The notes under the pieces were generated by a model. That model saw only the letters and a list, made by a program, of their open reading frames with translations, made no database searches and was not told the origin of the DNA. This document shows positions 50,284 to 59,213 of a stretch of 60,657 nt of DNA, piece by piece (the stretch's first letter is position 1; every line of letters starts with the position of its first letter). The translations under genes and the position numbers were made by a program. Source of the stretch: Sva-07 sp035527095 (GTDB lineage Bacteria > Actinomycetota > Acidimicrobiia > Acidimicrobiales > Ilumatobacteraceae); the NCBI GenBank assembly GCA_035527095.1, contig DATLBC010000128.1, forward strand, positions 1 to 60,657, read 5' to 3'.

Positions 50284-50357
50284 AGGGCCTCGAGGCTACG
50301 AGTCGGGTGCGGGCATCACGCCGGCCACCCTGGTGCGTGGCGTACCATCTTCCTCCG

Positions 50358-51245
50358 ATGCCCGAAGGCGACACGATCCATCGATCGGCCAGCGCCCTGA
50401 GAACAGCGCTCGCCGGCAAGCCGATGCTTCGGTTCGATGCGCCCCGACTCATCGGGCCGGTCCCACAGGCTGGTCGGGTCGTCGAATCTGTGGAGAGCCA
50501 CGGCAAGCATCTCGAGATCGAGTGGGACGACGGCCTGGTGCTCGACACGCACATGCGCATGACCGGCTCGTGGCACCTCTACCGACGCGGCGACAACTGG
50601 CGACGTCCGTACACACAGATGCGAGCGGCGATCGAAGTCGACGACTGGGTGGCGGTCTGCTTCAACGCTCCGCACGTCGAGACGTACCGCAGGGCCGACA
50701 AGCGCCGCCATCCCGGCATGGGGCGTCTCGGGCCTGACCTCTGCAGGTCGGACACTGATCTCGGCGCCGTCGTCAACCTGCTCCTCACCTCTCCGGATCC
50801 GAGTACCCGAATCGCCGAGGTGCTGCTCGACCAGCGAGTGATGTGCGGCGTCGGCAACGTCTATCGCTGCGAGGTGCTCTGGGCGACCGAGCTCAGCCCG
50901 TACGCCCCGGTCGGTGCGCTCAGCGAGCACGATGCGATCCGGGTCGTCAACACGGCAGCGAGGATGTTGCGATCGAATCTGCACCATGCGAGCCGAGTCA
51001 CGGCGCCGACGGTGAAGGGCGGCCTGGCCGTGTACGGGCGTAACGTGCAGCGCTGCCCGCGATGTGCGGACACCATCGAATGTCGCCGCATGGGCGAGTA
51101 TCAGCGGATCTTGTACTGGTGCCCCGGATGTCAGGTGCATCTGGATCCGAAGCTCGAGCGATCGGGCGATGACACGCCGATGGATCCGCATCCAGCCGCA
51201 CAGCGCTGGCTCGCCGAGCTCCCGTGGAACCGCGACGCCAGCTGA
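50358..51245 (+). CDS. nei: Fpg/Nei family DNA glycosylase (endonuclease VIII type)
   Basis: Base-excision repair glycosylase/AP lyase of 295 residues removing oxidised pyrimidines. The N-terminal catalytic PEGDT (after Met removal, Pro at position 1 and Glu at 2) is of the Nei type. The helix-two-turn-helix region contains LLDQRVMCGVGNVYRCEVLW. The C-terminal zinc finger has four cysteines, CPRC and later CPGC. Start and length are normal. A hairpin begins at its stop codon. Confidence 0.93.
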   Translation: MPEGDTIHRSASALRTALAGKPMLRFDAPRLIGPVPQAGRVVESVESHGKHLEIEWDDGLVLDTHMRMTGSWHLYRRGDNWRRPYTQMRAAIEVDDWVAVCFNAPHVETYRRADKRRHPGMGRLGPDLCRSDTDLGAVVNLLLTSPDPSTRIAEVLLDQRVMCGVGNVYRCEVLWATELSPYAPVGALSEHDAIRVVNTAARMLRSNLHHASRVTAPTVKGGLAVYGRNVQRCPRCADTIECRRMGEYQRILYWCPGCQVHLDPKLERSGDDTPMDPHPAAQRWLAELPWNRDAS

Positions 51246-51276
51246 TTACATCAGGGGTCAGACCCGCGATGTAATC
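51244..51276. terminator. Hairpin between converging nei and PNPOx genes
   Basis: GATTACATC (51244-51252) pairs with GATGTAATC (51268-51276), and an inner GGGT/ACCC pair around CAG closes the top. It overlaps the nei stop and ends one base before the PNPOx stop, so it can serve both transcripts. Confidence 0.65.
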
Positions 51277-51277
51277 G

Positions 51278-51679
51278 TCAGCCGCGTCCGAGGATGCGTT
51301 CGACGGCGATCTCGATCACGACGCGGTCGTCTCGCTCTTTGGGCTCGCGGTACCTCGCGGCGTAGCCCTCGACACCAGCGCGTACGCCGTCGGCATCGGT
51401 GATCAGGCGGACCGGGCCCTCCAGGCTCAGCCAGCGACCGCCGTCGACCTGGCAGACCGCGGCGCGTTGGCCGAGCTGTGCCATCCGCCCGGCGTTGATC
51501 GCCTTCTGTGATCCAGCCCAGGTGATCACTCGTGCCACCTGCGCGTCGGTGTCGTAGCTGAAACCCACGGCGACGACGTGCGGCGACAGATCGGCGCGCA
51601 GCGTGGTGAGCGTTGCGAGGTGGTACTCGCGCAGGAACGTGAGCACCTCGTCGGGCAGGTCGGCCGGGTCGATCGCCAT
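51278..51679 (-). CDS. PNPOx-like flavin/F420-binding oxidoreductase
   Basis: 133-residue split-barrel protein of the pyridoxamine 5'-phosphate oxidase superfamily (PPOX class, possibly F420-dependent). The opening LPDEVLTFLREYHLATLTTLRADLSPHVVAVGFSYD and the WLSLEGPVRLITD strand are typical. The family uses FMN or F420 and reduces a wide range of metabolites; the cofactor cannot be decided. It is a single gene bracketed on both sides by strong hairpins. Confidence 0.85.
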   Translation of the reverse strand: MAIDPADLPDEVLTFLREYHLATLTTLRADLSPHVVAVGFSYDTDAQVARVITWAGSQKAINAGRMAQLGQRAAVCQVDGGRWLSLEGPVRLITDADGVRAGVEGYAARYREPKERDDRVVIEIAVERILGRG

Positions 51680-51693
51680 CTGGCCACGCTACC

Positions 51694-51734
51694 GAGGTGT
51701 GATGTCTGGGGGCTGGCCCCAGACATCACACCTC
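51694..51734. terminator. Perfect 18-bp hairpin after the FtsX-type permease
   Basis: An uninterrupted 18-bp stem, 51694-51711 (GAGGTGTGATGTCTGGGG) with 51717-51734, and a 5-base loop GCTGG. It overlaps the permease stop codon and lies 15 bases upstream of the PNPOx start on the same strand. It is the strongest terminator-like structure in the window. Confidence 0.8.
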
Positions 51735-54273
51735 ACTCGGTCGCGATTGCTTCGAGGACGTTCATGTTCGAGGCCTTGAACGACGGGTAGATCGCCGCCG
51801 CCAGACCGGCGATCACGGCGCCCACCAAGATGGCGACGATGATCGTCGGGTTGAACGCCAGCTTGCTGATGACGTCGTCGGGCACCGCCAGCGTGAGGAT
51901 CACCCCGAGGAACGTGCCCACGACGATGCCGACCAGGGCACCGAAGGTCGACACGATCACGGCCTCCCATCGGACCGAACGGCGCGTCTGACGCTTGTTC
52001 ATCCCGACGGCGCGCAGCAGGCCGATCTCGCGGGTCCGCTCGAACACGCCGAGCGCCAGGGTGATCGAGATACCGAGGATCGCAATCAGGATGGCGAAGG
52101 CCAACAGCAACGTGATCACCAGCAACAGCTGGTTGATCTGCGCTTCCTGCGAATCGAGGAACTCGGCGTTGGTCTGCACGTTCGCCTGCGGGAACGGCTC
52201 CATCGCCGCCTGAACTGCAGCGTCGCCGGCGACCGGATCGACGCCGTCGCCGAGCTTGGCGATCACGAAGAAGTCTCTGGACGGTGCCTCGCTGATCTCT
52301 GCGAGCGTGTCGAGGCCGATCAGCCAGTTCCCGAACGTTGCGTCGCCGTAGATGCCCGCGACGGTCAGCGTCCGTTCGACGCCGTTCTGGAACGTCACTT
52401 CGACGGTCGAGCCGATCGATGCGTCGAGGTCGTTCGCGGGGTCCTTGTGGAGCAACAGTTCGTCGAGGCCGAGATCGGCGACCGTTCCTTCCTGCAGATC
52501 CGGGTCGACGAGCTTGTCGAACGCGATCGGGTCGACTGCGCCGAAGTCCTTCCTGCCGCCGTCGACTTGACCGCTGATCCCACGGATCGGCGTGACGGCC
52601 TCGAGTTCGGGTACGGCGGCCAGGGTTTCGCTCACGACCGGCGAGAGACCCTGGAAGCCGGTGTCGGTGATGATGTAGTCAGCAGAGATGGCGCTCTCGA
52701 GCGTGTCGATCAGCGACGCCCGCAGCGACGAGGCGAAGACCGCGGTACCGCTGACCAACGCCACACCGATCATCAACGCCGAGGCGCTCGACGAGGTCCG
52801 CCGCGGTGCCCTGGCGACGTTCTGCCGCGCGAGGGAGCCGGGCACCTTGAACAGCTTCTCGATCGGCCAGCCGATCACTCGTGTGACCGGCGTGGCAACG
52901 GTCGACGACAGGCTGGCGACGCCGAGGAAGAGCACGAGGGCGCCGATTCCGGCGAACGCGATCAGTCCCGGGGTTCCGCCGGGCCGCAGGAACAGCCCAA
53001 CGAGGAACATGACGATGCCGATCACGGTGACGATCGCTCCAGCCACGAGACGGCGTGATCGCATGGCGGCGAAGCCCAGCTCCGGGCGCATCGCTGCGAC
53101 GGGTGGGATCTTGGCGGCACGGCGCGAGGGCACGATGACCGACGCCATGGTGATGCCGATGCCGACGAGCGCCGCGACGATGACCGTTCGGAGCTGCAGC
53201 ACGGTCTGTGTGTCCGGGAAGCCGGCCCCGGCTGCGTCGAAGAGGAAGATCAGCAGGTTGGCCACGCCGATACCACCGATGACACCGAACACCGTGGCCA
53301 GCACACCGAGGACGAGTGCCTCGGTCGAGATCATCCAGCGAACCTGGCGGCCGGATGCTCCGACCGCGCGCAGGAGTGCGAGTTCTCGCAGTCGCTGGCC
53401 GATGGTGATCTGGAACACGTTGTTGATGATGAAGGCACTGACGAAGGCCGTGACGAAGGCAAAGATCAGCAATCCGGTACCGAACACGTTGATGAATTGG
53501 TTGACGTTGTCGGCAGTTTCTTGGGCCACTTCCTCGCCGGTGACCACTTCGGTCTGCGGCGGCAGGATGGCCTCGATCGCCAGTTGGACCGCAGCGACGT
53601 CGGCGCCGTCGTCGACGGAGATGTCGATTGCGTCGACCTTGCCGTCGGCGCCGAAGTGCACGAGGGCCGTGTCGAGGTCGAGCGCCACGAGTTGCGCGCC
53701 GCCGAAGCTGTCGGCGCTGCCCAACCCGACCGTTCCGGTGATCGTCCCTTCGAACGTGCCGGCGTCGGTGAGGTACGAGACCGTGTCGCCGACGGCGAAG
53801 CCCTCTGCGTCGGCGGTGGCCTTGTCGATGGCGAGTTCGCCAGATCCGGTCGGCGCGCGGCCTGCCTTGACCGTGACGCCCTGGAGGCCGTCGTCGCCCT
53901 CCCACGACACCCCGAAGGTCGGACCGCCTGGTGGCGTGATGGCGTCGCCGTTGGCGTCGAGGAGCTGCGCGTAGCGCTGCAGGATCGGCTCGGCGATGGC
54001 AACGCCGTCGACGGTGCGGATCGAGTCGGCGATTGCGACGTCGATCGGGTCGCGGGCGTCGTCGCTCTCGAATGCCTGCGAGGCGCGCACTTCGAGGTCG
54101 ACCTCTTCGTTGAGCTCCTGGAAGAGGTTGTTGAACGTTGCGCGCAGGCTGTCGGCGAGGACGAACGAGCCGACGACGAACGAGACGCTGGCCGTGATTG
54201 CGAACAAGATGGCGAGCGTTCGACCCCAGCGTGCGCGCACGCTCTTGCGAGCGATGAGGGTTGCGGCGCTCAT
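51733..54273 (-). CDS. ABC transporter permease, FtsX/MacB type
   Basis: Membrane protein of 846 residues. An N-terminal helix (about 15-38) is followed by an extracytoplasmic MacB-like domain (about 40-260), a three-helix FtsX domain (about 260-400), a second pair of helices, a second external domain and a C-terminal FtsX domain (about 715-830). This is the duplicated FtsX arrangement of actinobacterial lipoprotein/antimicrobial-type mechanotransmission systems rather than classical transport. It starts one base after the ATPase gene stop. The biological target is unknown. Confidence 0.92.
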   Translation of the reverse strand: MSAATLIARKSVRARWGRTLAILFAITASVSFVVGSFVLADSLRATFNNLFQELNEEVDLEVRASQAFESDDARDPIDVAIADSIRTVDGVAIAEPILQRYAQLLDANGDAITPPGGPTFGVSWEGDDGLQGVTVKAGRAPTGSGELAIDKATADAEGFAVGDTVSYLTDAGTFEGTITGTVGLGSADSFGGAQLVALDLDTALVHFGADGKVDAIDISVDDGADVAAVQLAIEAILPPQTEVVTGEEVAQETADNVNQFINVFGTGLLIFAFVTAFVSAFIINNVFQITIGQRLRELALLRAVGASGRQVRWMISTEALVLGVLATVFGVIGGIGVANLLIFLFDAAGAGFPDTQTVLQLRTVIVAALVGIGITMASVIVPSRRAAKIPPVAAMRPELGFAAMRSRRLVAGAIVTVIGIVMFLVGLFLRPGGTPGLIAFAGIGALVLFLGVASLSSTVATPVTRVIGWPIEKLFKVPGSLARQNVARAPRRTSSSASALMIGVALVSGTAVFASSLRASLIDTLESAISADYIITDTGFQGLSPVVSETLAAVPELEAVTPIRGISGQVDGGRKDFGAVDPIAFDKLVDPDLQEGTVADLGLDELLLHKDPANDLDASIGSTVEVTFQNGVERTLTVAGIYGDATFGNWLIGLDTLAEISEAPSRDFFVIAKLGDGVDPVAGDAAVQAAMEPFPQANVQTNAEFLDSQEAQINQLLLVITLLLAFAILIAILGISITLALGVFERTREIGLLRAVGMNKRQTRRSVRWEAVIVSTFGALVGIVVGTFLGVILTLAVPDDVISKLAFNPTIIVAILVGAVIAGLAAAIYPSFKASNMNVLEAIATE

Positions 54274-54274
54274 G

Positions 54275-55039
54275 TCAGTCCCAGTTCCGCAGGTGGTCGA
54301 TCACCTGGTCGACGGTCGGGTCGGTGATCTCGTCGGTGATCTTGCCGTCGCCGACGAAGACGACCCGATCCGCGTACGACGCGGCGACCGGGTCGTGCGT
54401 GACCATGACGATGGTCTGGCCGAACTCGCGAACGGCGTTGCGCATGAACGACAGGATCTCGGCGCCGGTGACCGAATCGAGGTTGCCGGTCGGTTCGTCG
54501 GCGAAGATGATCTGTGGCCGTGATGCGAGAGCACGCGCGACGGCCACGCGCTGCTGCTGCCCACCCGACAGTTCGCTCGGGCGGTGCTTGAGACGGTCGC
54601 CCAGCCCAACCGTGGCAACGACGTGGTCGATCCAGTCCTTGTCGCCGGACTCGCCGCCCAGCATCATCGGCAGACGGATGTTCTCCTCCGCAGTCAAGAT
54701 CGGAATCAGGTTGAACGCCTGGAAGATGAAGCCGACCTTCGTGCGGCGCAGCTCGGTGAGCGCCTTGTCGTCGAGAGTCGCGAGGTAGGTGTCACCGATG
54801 TAGGTCGCACCGGTGGTGAGGGTGTCGAGGCCTGCAAGACAGTGCAGCAACGTCGACTTGCCCGACCCGGACGGGCCCATGATGGCGCTGAACTTGCCGG
54901 TCTCGAACGACACGGTCACGCCGTCGAGCGCGTGGACTTGGGCATCGCCGATGCCGTAGGTCTTGCGGGCGTCGACAGCCCCGGCGGCGGCGGTTGTGCT
55001 GGGGGTCGGCGGCGCGAGTGGCGAGGGAGGAGTCGACAT
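54275..55039 (-). CDS. ABC transporter ATP-binding protein, MacB/LolD type
   Basis: 254 residues from MSTPPSPL. Walker A is GPSGSGKST, the Q-loop is in FIFQAFNLIP, the signature LSGGQQQR, Walker B IIFADEPTGNLDS and the switch VTHDP. A low-complexity Pro/Thr/Ala N-terminus of about 20 residues precedes the domain. It pairs with the FtsX-type permease encoded directly downstream. The LolD/MacB signature supports a mechanotransmission role. Confidence 0.95.
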   Translation of the reverse strand: MSTPPSPLAPPTPSTTAAAGAVDARKTYGIGDAQVHALDGVTVSFETGKFSAIMGPSGSGKSTLLHCLAGLDTLTTGATYIGDTYLATLDDKALTELRRTKVGFIFQAFNLIPILTAEENIRLPMMLGGESGDKDWIDHVVATVGLGDRLKHRPSELSGGQQQRVAVARALASRPQIIFADEPTGNLDSVTGAEILSFMRNAVREFGQTIVMVTHDPVAASYADRVVFVGDGKITDEITDPTVDQVIDHLRNWD

Positions 55040-55175
55040 GAATACAGGTCTACCCGCGAGATGAGACCACCGCATCAGCCTTTGGGTGGATTGCGGTCAG
55101 CCGAAGAGTTGAGGCCGGGCATGTATCGCCAGGGTGGTCCGCCCATGGGTGGACGTGCCGTACGATCACGGGTTG

Positions 55176-58100
55176 ATGGCCACCTGCACGTCGTGTGACT
55201 CCGCGCTGCCCGACGGTGCACGATTCTGCCCCTCGTGTGGACACGAGGTGGCGCCGCTCGTCGCCGAGGAGCGACGCGTCGTCACGGTCGTGTTCGCCGA
55301 CCTGGTCGGCTACACGGCCTTGTCCGAGCATCTCGATCCCGAACGGGTCAAGCGGCTGATCGATGCCAGCTTCGAGCGGCTGATCGCCGACATCACGGCG
55401 TTCGGTGGCCGAGTCGACAAGGTGCTCGGCGACGGCATCCTCGCGCTGTTCGGAGCGCCGGTCGCCCACGAGGATGATGCCGATCGGGCAATCCGGGCGT
55501 CGCTGCAGATGCACGCATCGCTCGCGCGATTCGTCGACGAGCAGCCCGACCTCGACCGGCCACTGCAGTTGCGCATCGGCGTCAACACCGGCGAGGTCGT
55601 CGTCGGTACGGTCTCCGGCACCGCCGAGTACACCGCCATGGGCGACGTGGTCAACGTCGCTGCACGCCTGCAGGCCCTGGCCGAGCCGGGTGGCATCCTG
55701 ATCGGCGACTCGACCGCGGCGCTCGCATCGGAAGAGATTCTTCGTGAGTCGGTCGACTCGCTCGAGGTGCGCGGTCGCGAGCAGCGCGAGCGGGTGTGGC
55801 GGGTCACGGGCCGTCGACGTCGGGTGCCGAGGATCGGGGCGGGGTTCTACGACGTTCCCTTCGTCGGCCGCTCGACGCAGTGGGAACTGTTGGCGTCGAT
55901 CATGGCCATGGTGGCCAACGGTCGCAGCGGGATCGTGTCGGTCAGCGGGGAGGCTGGGGCAGGCAAGACACGGCTCGTGGCTGAGGCGCTCGACTCGTTC
56001 CCGAGCCGAGCCGTCACCATCTTCTCCGGCGCGTGTGCGCCGTACGGCGAAACCAATGTGTGGGCGCCGATTGCGACGGCTCTGTTCCGGCGGCTCGAGC
56101 TCGATCAGGACGCCCCGCCTGACGTGCTGCGAGAGGTCAGTCGGGCGAAGGGGGTCGAGCTCTACGGGTTCGATGCCGACGATCCGGTGCTCGGGCGTTT
56201 CGTCGAAGGGGTGATCCACCTGCTGGGACACCCGTCGGAACTCGACAATGTTCCCCCGGCACAGGCTCGCGAGATCCTCTTCTCCCTGATCGTCGAGGGC
56301 ATGCGTCGCCGCACGAAAACGGGACCCGTCGTGTTGTGGATCGACGACCTGCAGTGGGCTGACGTGCTGATCATCGAACTGTTGCAGCGCGTTGCCCGTT
56401 CACTGGTCGATCGCCCGCTGCTGATCGTGACGGCGCAACGCGACGATGTCGACATCGACTGGCCACCTGCGGGCGACCACCCGGTCACGGTTCGCATGCC
56501 GCTGGATCCCCTCAGCCATGACGAAGCCGCCCGACTGGTCGGTGCCGTCCTCGGGCCGTCCGCGAGCCCGGCGTTCGTTGCCAGCGTCTACGAGCGAAGT
56601 GGCGGTAATCCCCTGTTCCTGATCGAGCTCGCGGAGCTCGCGAGGTCGAATCCGGCCAGCACCGCCCTGCCGGGTTCGTTGCGGGCGCTGATCTCGGCTC
56701 GTCTCGATCAGCTCGCGGGCGCCCAGCGGGCGATCATCGACAACGCGGCGGTACTCGGCACGTCGGGGCAGGTCGAGTCGCTGAGGAAGTTCGGCGCCGA
56801 GATGAACCAGGGGTTCGACCTCGACGACCTCGACGACCTCGATCGATCTGGGCTGCTCGAGGTCGAGGGACCAACGTGGCAGTTCCGGAGCGATGTCGTT
56901 CGTGAAGTCGCCTACCAGACACTCACGAAGTTGGTGCGGGCGCAACGCCACGGCGGGACCGCAGCGGTGATGATCCGCGACCAGCGGGTGCCGATCGATC
57001 AGGTGGCGCACCACGCGGCGTGTGCCGCCGAACTGACCGCCGAGATCGGCCCGGTACCCGGCATGCCCGATGACATCGCCGATCGGGCCGTTGGCCTGTT
57101 GTACGAAGCGGCCAAGCGGTCGATGGATGTCGGCGCGTTCAACCACGTGCGTCGCCAGGCCACGCGTGCGCTCGACCTGGGGCCGAGCGATGCCGAGACT
57201 GCACGAGAGTTGTTGCTGCTGCGAGCGCAGGCGGGGACCGAACGTCGTGCGCTGGCGCCGGCGCTCGCCGACGCCGAAGACGCCCTCGACGCCGCGGTGG
57301 CAGCCGGTGACCGGCGCCAGGAGGGCATCGCCCGAAGGCTGCTCGGGATACTCCACCAGCGTGACGGCGACCTGGCCGGGGCGCGACGTGAACTCGGTGT
57401 CAGCGTCGACATCTTCCGAGACCTGGGCGATGACGCCGAGCTGGCGGCGTCGTTGCGCGAACGCGGGCTTGCCGAGGTGTTCGGCGGCTCCTTGGGCGAC
57501 GCCGAGTGGTTGCTCGGTGAGGCCGAGGCGCTCACCGAGCGGATGCACGACGTGCGCGGACGGGCGTGGGTGCGTCAGCATCAGGCCTGGGTGGCGTTCC
57601 TGTCGGGTGACGCTGCGTTGGCCGAAACTCGCTTGTTGACGGCGGCGCAAGAGTTCGATCTGCTCGGCGATCGATTCGGTCGGAGCTGGGCCGCCGGTCT
57701 GCTGGCGTACGTCCGTTTCTACCAACGACGATTCGAAGAGGCCGAGGCGTTGGCCACCGAGGTTCGCCGCGATTCGTTGGAGCTGGGCGACCCGTGGGCC
57801 CCAGCGATGATGGACTCGCTGATCGCTGCGATCCGGCTGTGGTCGTCGCATTTCGTCGAGGCCGAGGAGATGTCGCGTCGGGCATTGACGAGTTTCCGTG
57901 AACTCGGCGACAAGTTCGGTGTCGTTCAGGCGCTGTCGCCGAGGATGCGGGCCCTCGTGGCGTTGGGTCGCACGCACGAGGCCGAGCGTGGCATCGAGGA
58001 GTCGCTGGCGATGAGCGAGTCGTTCGGCGATCTGTCGTTCCCGATGATGGCTGCCGCCGGGACCGCGGTGCATCTGGGTCTCGGCGATCGCGCCGTCTCC

Positions 58101-58616
58101 ATCAGCGAGCAGGCCCTCGACCGGTCGGTGGCGATGGGGGCCGACGGGTCCGAGTCGCGCATCACGTTGGCCCTGGCGCTGTGCCAGGTCGGTCGAGCCG
58201 ACGAGGCGCTGGCGCTGCTCGACAGCGTCGAGAACGCAACGCCGTATCTGTGGTCTGTGCGTGCGGTCGCCCGGGCGATCACGGCCGATCCGCCAGGCGC
58301 GATCGACGACGCCGACCGGGTCGAGGGCGATGGTGGGGCGAGCTACCTCGATCGAGTCGTCGCGTCTGTCGCTGCGGGTGCCTCAGCGATGCAACTCGGT
58401 GCACGCAGCGATGCGGTCGAACGTTTCGCCCGGGCGCACTCGACGGCGCGCGAGGCCGGCGACGTGGTCGCGTGCGAGTTGGTTGGTCTCGTCGAGTCGG
58501 TCGTGCTGCACGAGGAGTCGCATCACGAGGTCGGCCACCTCGGGCCGGGCTGGAAGACGATCGCCAAGGCGCTCGCCGCCCTGGTCTCCGACCTACCGGA
58601 CGAACCGGTCGTCTGA
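55176..58616 (+). CDS. Class III nucleotide cyclase with STAND-type ATPase and TPR domains
   Basis: Large signalling protein of 1146 residues. An N-terminal zinc ribbon (C4, C7, C18, C21 in CTSC...CPSC) is followed by a class III adenylate/guanylate cyclase domain (about 35-200) with the metal-binding FADLVGYTALSE and DGILALFGAP, and TAMGDVVNVAARLQ. An AAA/NACHT-like ATPase follows (Walker A GEAGAGKT at about 258, Walker B VVLWIDDLQW), and then about 500 residues of TPR-like helices. The ATG at 55176 is preferred to the upstream 55134 reading because the zinc ribbon then starts the protein. Actinobacteria contain many such AcyA/GuaB-like hybrid regulators; the stimulus is unknown. Confidence 0.9.
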   Translation: MATCTSCDSALPDGARFCPSCGHEVAPLVAEERRVVTVVFADLVGYTALSEHLDPERVKRLIDASFERLIADITAFGGRVDKVLGDGILALFGAPVAHEDDADRAIRASLQMHASLARFVDEQPDLDRPLQLRIGVNTGEVVVGTVSGTAEYTAMGDVVNVAARLQALAEPGGILIGDSTAALASEEILRESVDSLEVRGREQRERVWRVTGRRRRVPRIGAGFYDVPFVGRSTQWELLASIMAMVANGRSGIVSVSGEAGAGKTRLVAEALDSFPSRAVTIFSGACAPYGETNVWAPIATALFRRLELDQDAPPDVLREVSRAKGVELYGFDADDPVLGRFVEGVIHLLGHPSELDNVPPAQAREILFSLIVEGMRRRTKTGPVVLWIDDLQWADVLIIELLQRVARSLVDRPLLIVTAQRDDVDIDWPPAGDHPVTVRMPLDPLSHDEAARLVGAVLGPSASPAFVASVYERSGGNPLFLIELAELARSNPASTALPGSLRALISARLDQLAGAQRAIIDNAAVLGTSGQVESLRKFGAEMNQGFDLDDLDDLDRSGLLEVEGPTWQFRSDVVREVAYQTLTKLVRAQRHGGTAAVMIRDQRVPIDQVAHHAACAAELTAEIGPVPGMPDDIADRAVGLLYEAAKRSMDVGAFNHVRRQATRALDLGPSDAETARELLLLRAQAGTERRALAPALADAEDALDAAVAAGDRRQEGIARRLLGILHQRDGDLAGARRELGVSVDIFRDLGDDAELAASLRERGLAEVFGGSLGDAEWLLGEAEALTERMHDVRGRAWVRQHQAWVAFLSGDAALAETRLLTAAQEFDLLGDRFGRSWAAGLLAYVRFYQRRFEEAEALATEVRRDSLELGDPWAPAMMDSLIAAIRLWSSHFVEAEEMSRRALTSFRELGDKFGVVQALSPRMRALVALGRTHEAERGIEESLAMSESFGDLSFPMMAAAGTAVHLGLGDRAVSISEQALDRSVAMGADGSESRITLALALCQVGRADEALALLDSVENATPYLWSVRAVARAITADPPGAIDDADRVEGDGGASYLDRVVASVAAGASAMQLGARSDAVERFARAHSTAREAGDVVACELVGLVESVVLHEESHHEVGHLGPGWKTIAKALAALVSDLPDEPVV

Positions 58617-58629
58617 GGCGACAACACAG

Positions 58630-59124
58630 GTGTCGGACCAACGGATGCACTCGACAGGGTTGATCGTCGGTCGGTTCGACCCTCCGCATCTCGGCCATTC
58701 CCACATGATCGAGTGTGCGGCACAGCGTTGCGACATGCTCGTGGTGTTCGTGAACACCTCACGCGACCGCGACACGGCCCCCGGTGTTCTCCGTGCTGGG
58801 TGGCTCGCCGAGCTCCACCCGGATGTGACGGTGATCGAACTGCGCCACCGTCTCGGAACCGACTTCGACGACGAGGAACTCTGGGCGAAGTGGATGGCGC
58901 TGTTCACCGAAACGTGGCCGCACGATGCCGGCCCGCACGCCGTGTTCTCGTCGGATGCCTACGTCGTCGAGTTGGCCAATCGGTTCGGCGCCGAGCACGT
59001 GATCGTCGATGCCGATCGCGTGACCGTGCCGATCTCCGCCACGCAGATCCGCAACGATCCCGGGGCGCATCTCCATCACCTCGCGCCACCCGTGCGGTCC
59101 TGGGTCGAGACCAACTGGCTGTGA
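58630..59124 (+). CDS. Nucleotidyltransferase, nicotinamide-nucleotide adenylyltransferase-like
   Basis: 164 residues. The class motif GRFDPPHLGHSHMIE (14-28) carries the HxGH-type His pair and the second motif is ISATQIR (about 137-143), as in NadD/NadR/CoaD-type enzymes. The similarity is closest to NMN adenylyltransferase domains of NadR, but pantetheine- or cytidyl-specific activity is not excluded. It starts 13 bases after the cyclase gene. Confidence 0.83.
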   Translation: MSDQRMHSTGLIVGRFDPPHLGHSHMIECAAQRCDMLVVFVNTSRDRDTAPGVLRAGWLAELHPDVTVIELRHRLGTDFDDEELWAKWMALFTETWPHDAGPHAVFSSDAYVVELANRFGAEHVIVDADRVTVPISATQIRNDPGAHLHHLAPPVRSWVETNWL

Positions 59125-59137
59125 ACGAACCGCCCCC

Positions 59138-59196
59138 AACCCGAAAAATGCGCGGAACGTCCCGCCCAGGGTGACGGTGCGCGCAAATTTCGGGTT
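59138..59196. repeat. 59-nt palindromic element, family 2, copy 2
   Basis: Outer arms AACCCGAAA (59138-59146) and TTTCGGGTT (59188-59196) pair perfectly. After a 2-nt internal mismatch TGCGCG pairs with CGCGCA, giving 15 of 17 paired positions. Length and design equal those of the copy at 23661. It lies between converging nucleotidyltransferase and peroxiredoxin genes. Confidence 0.85.
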
Positions 59197-59213
59197 CAAA
59201 CGCGGGATCGGGG

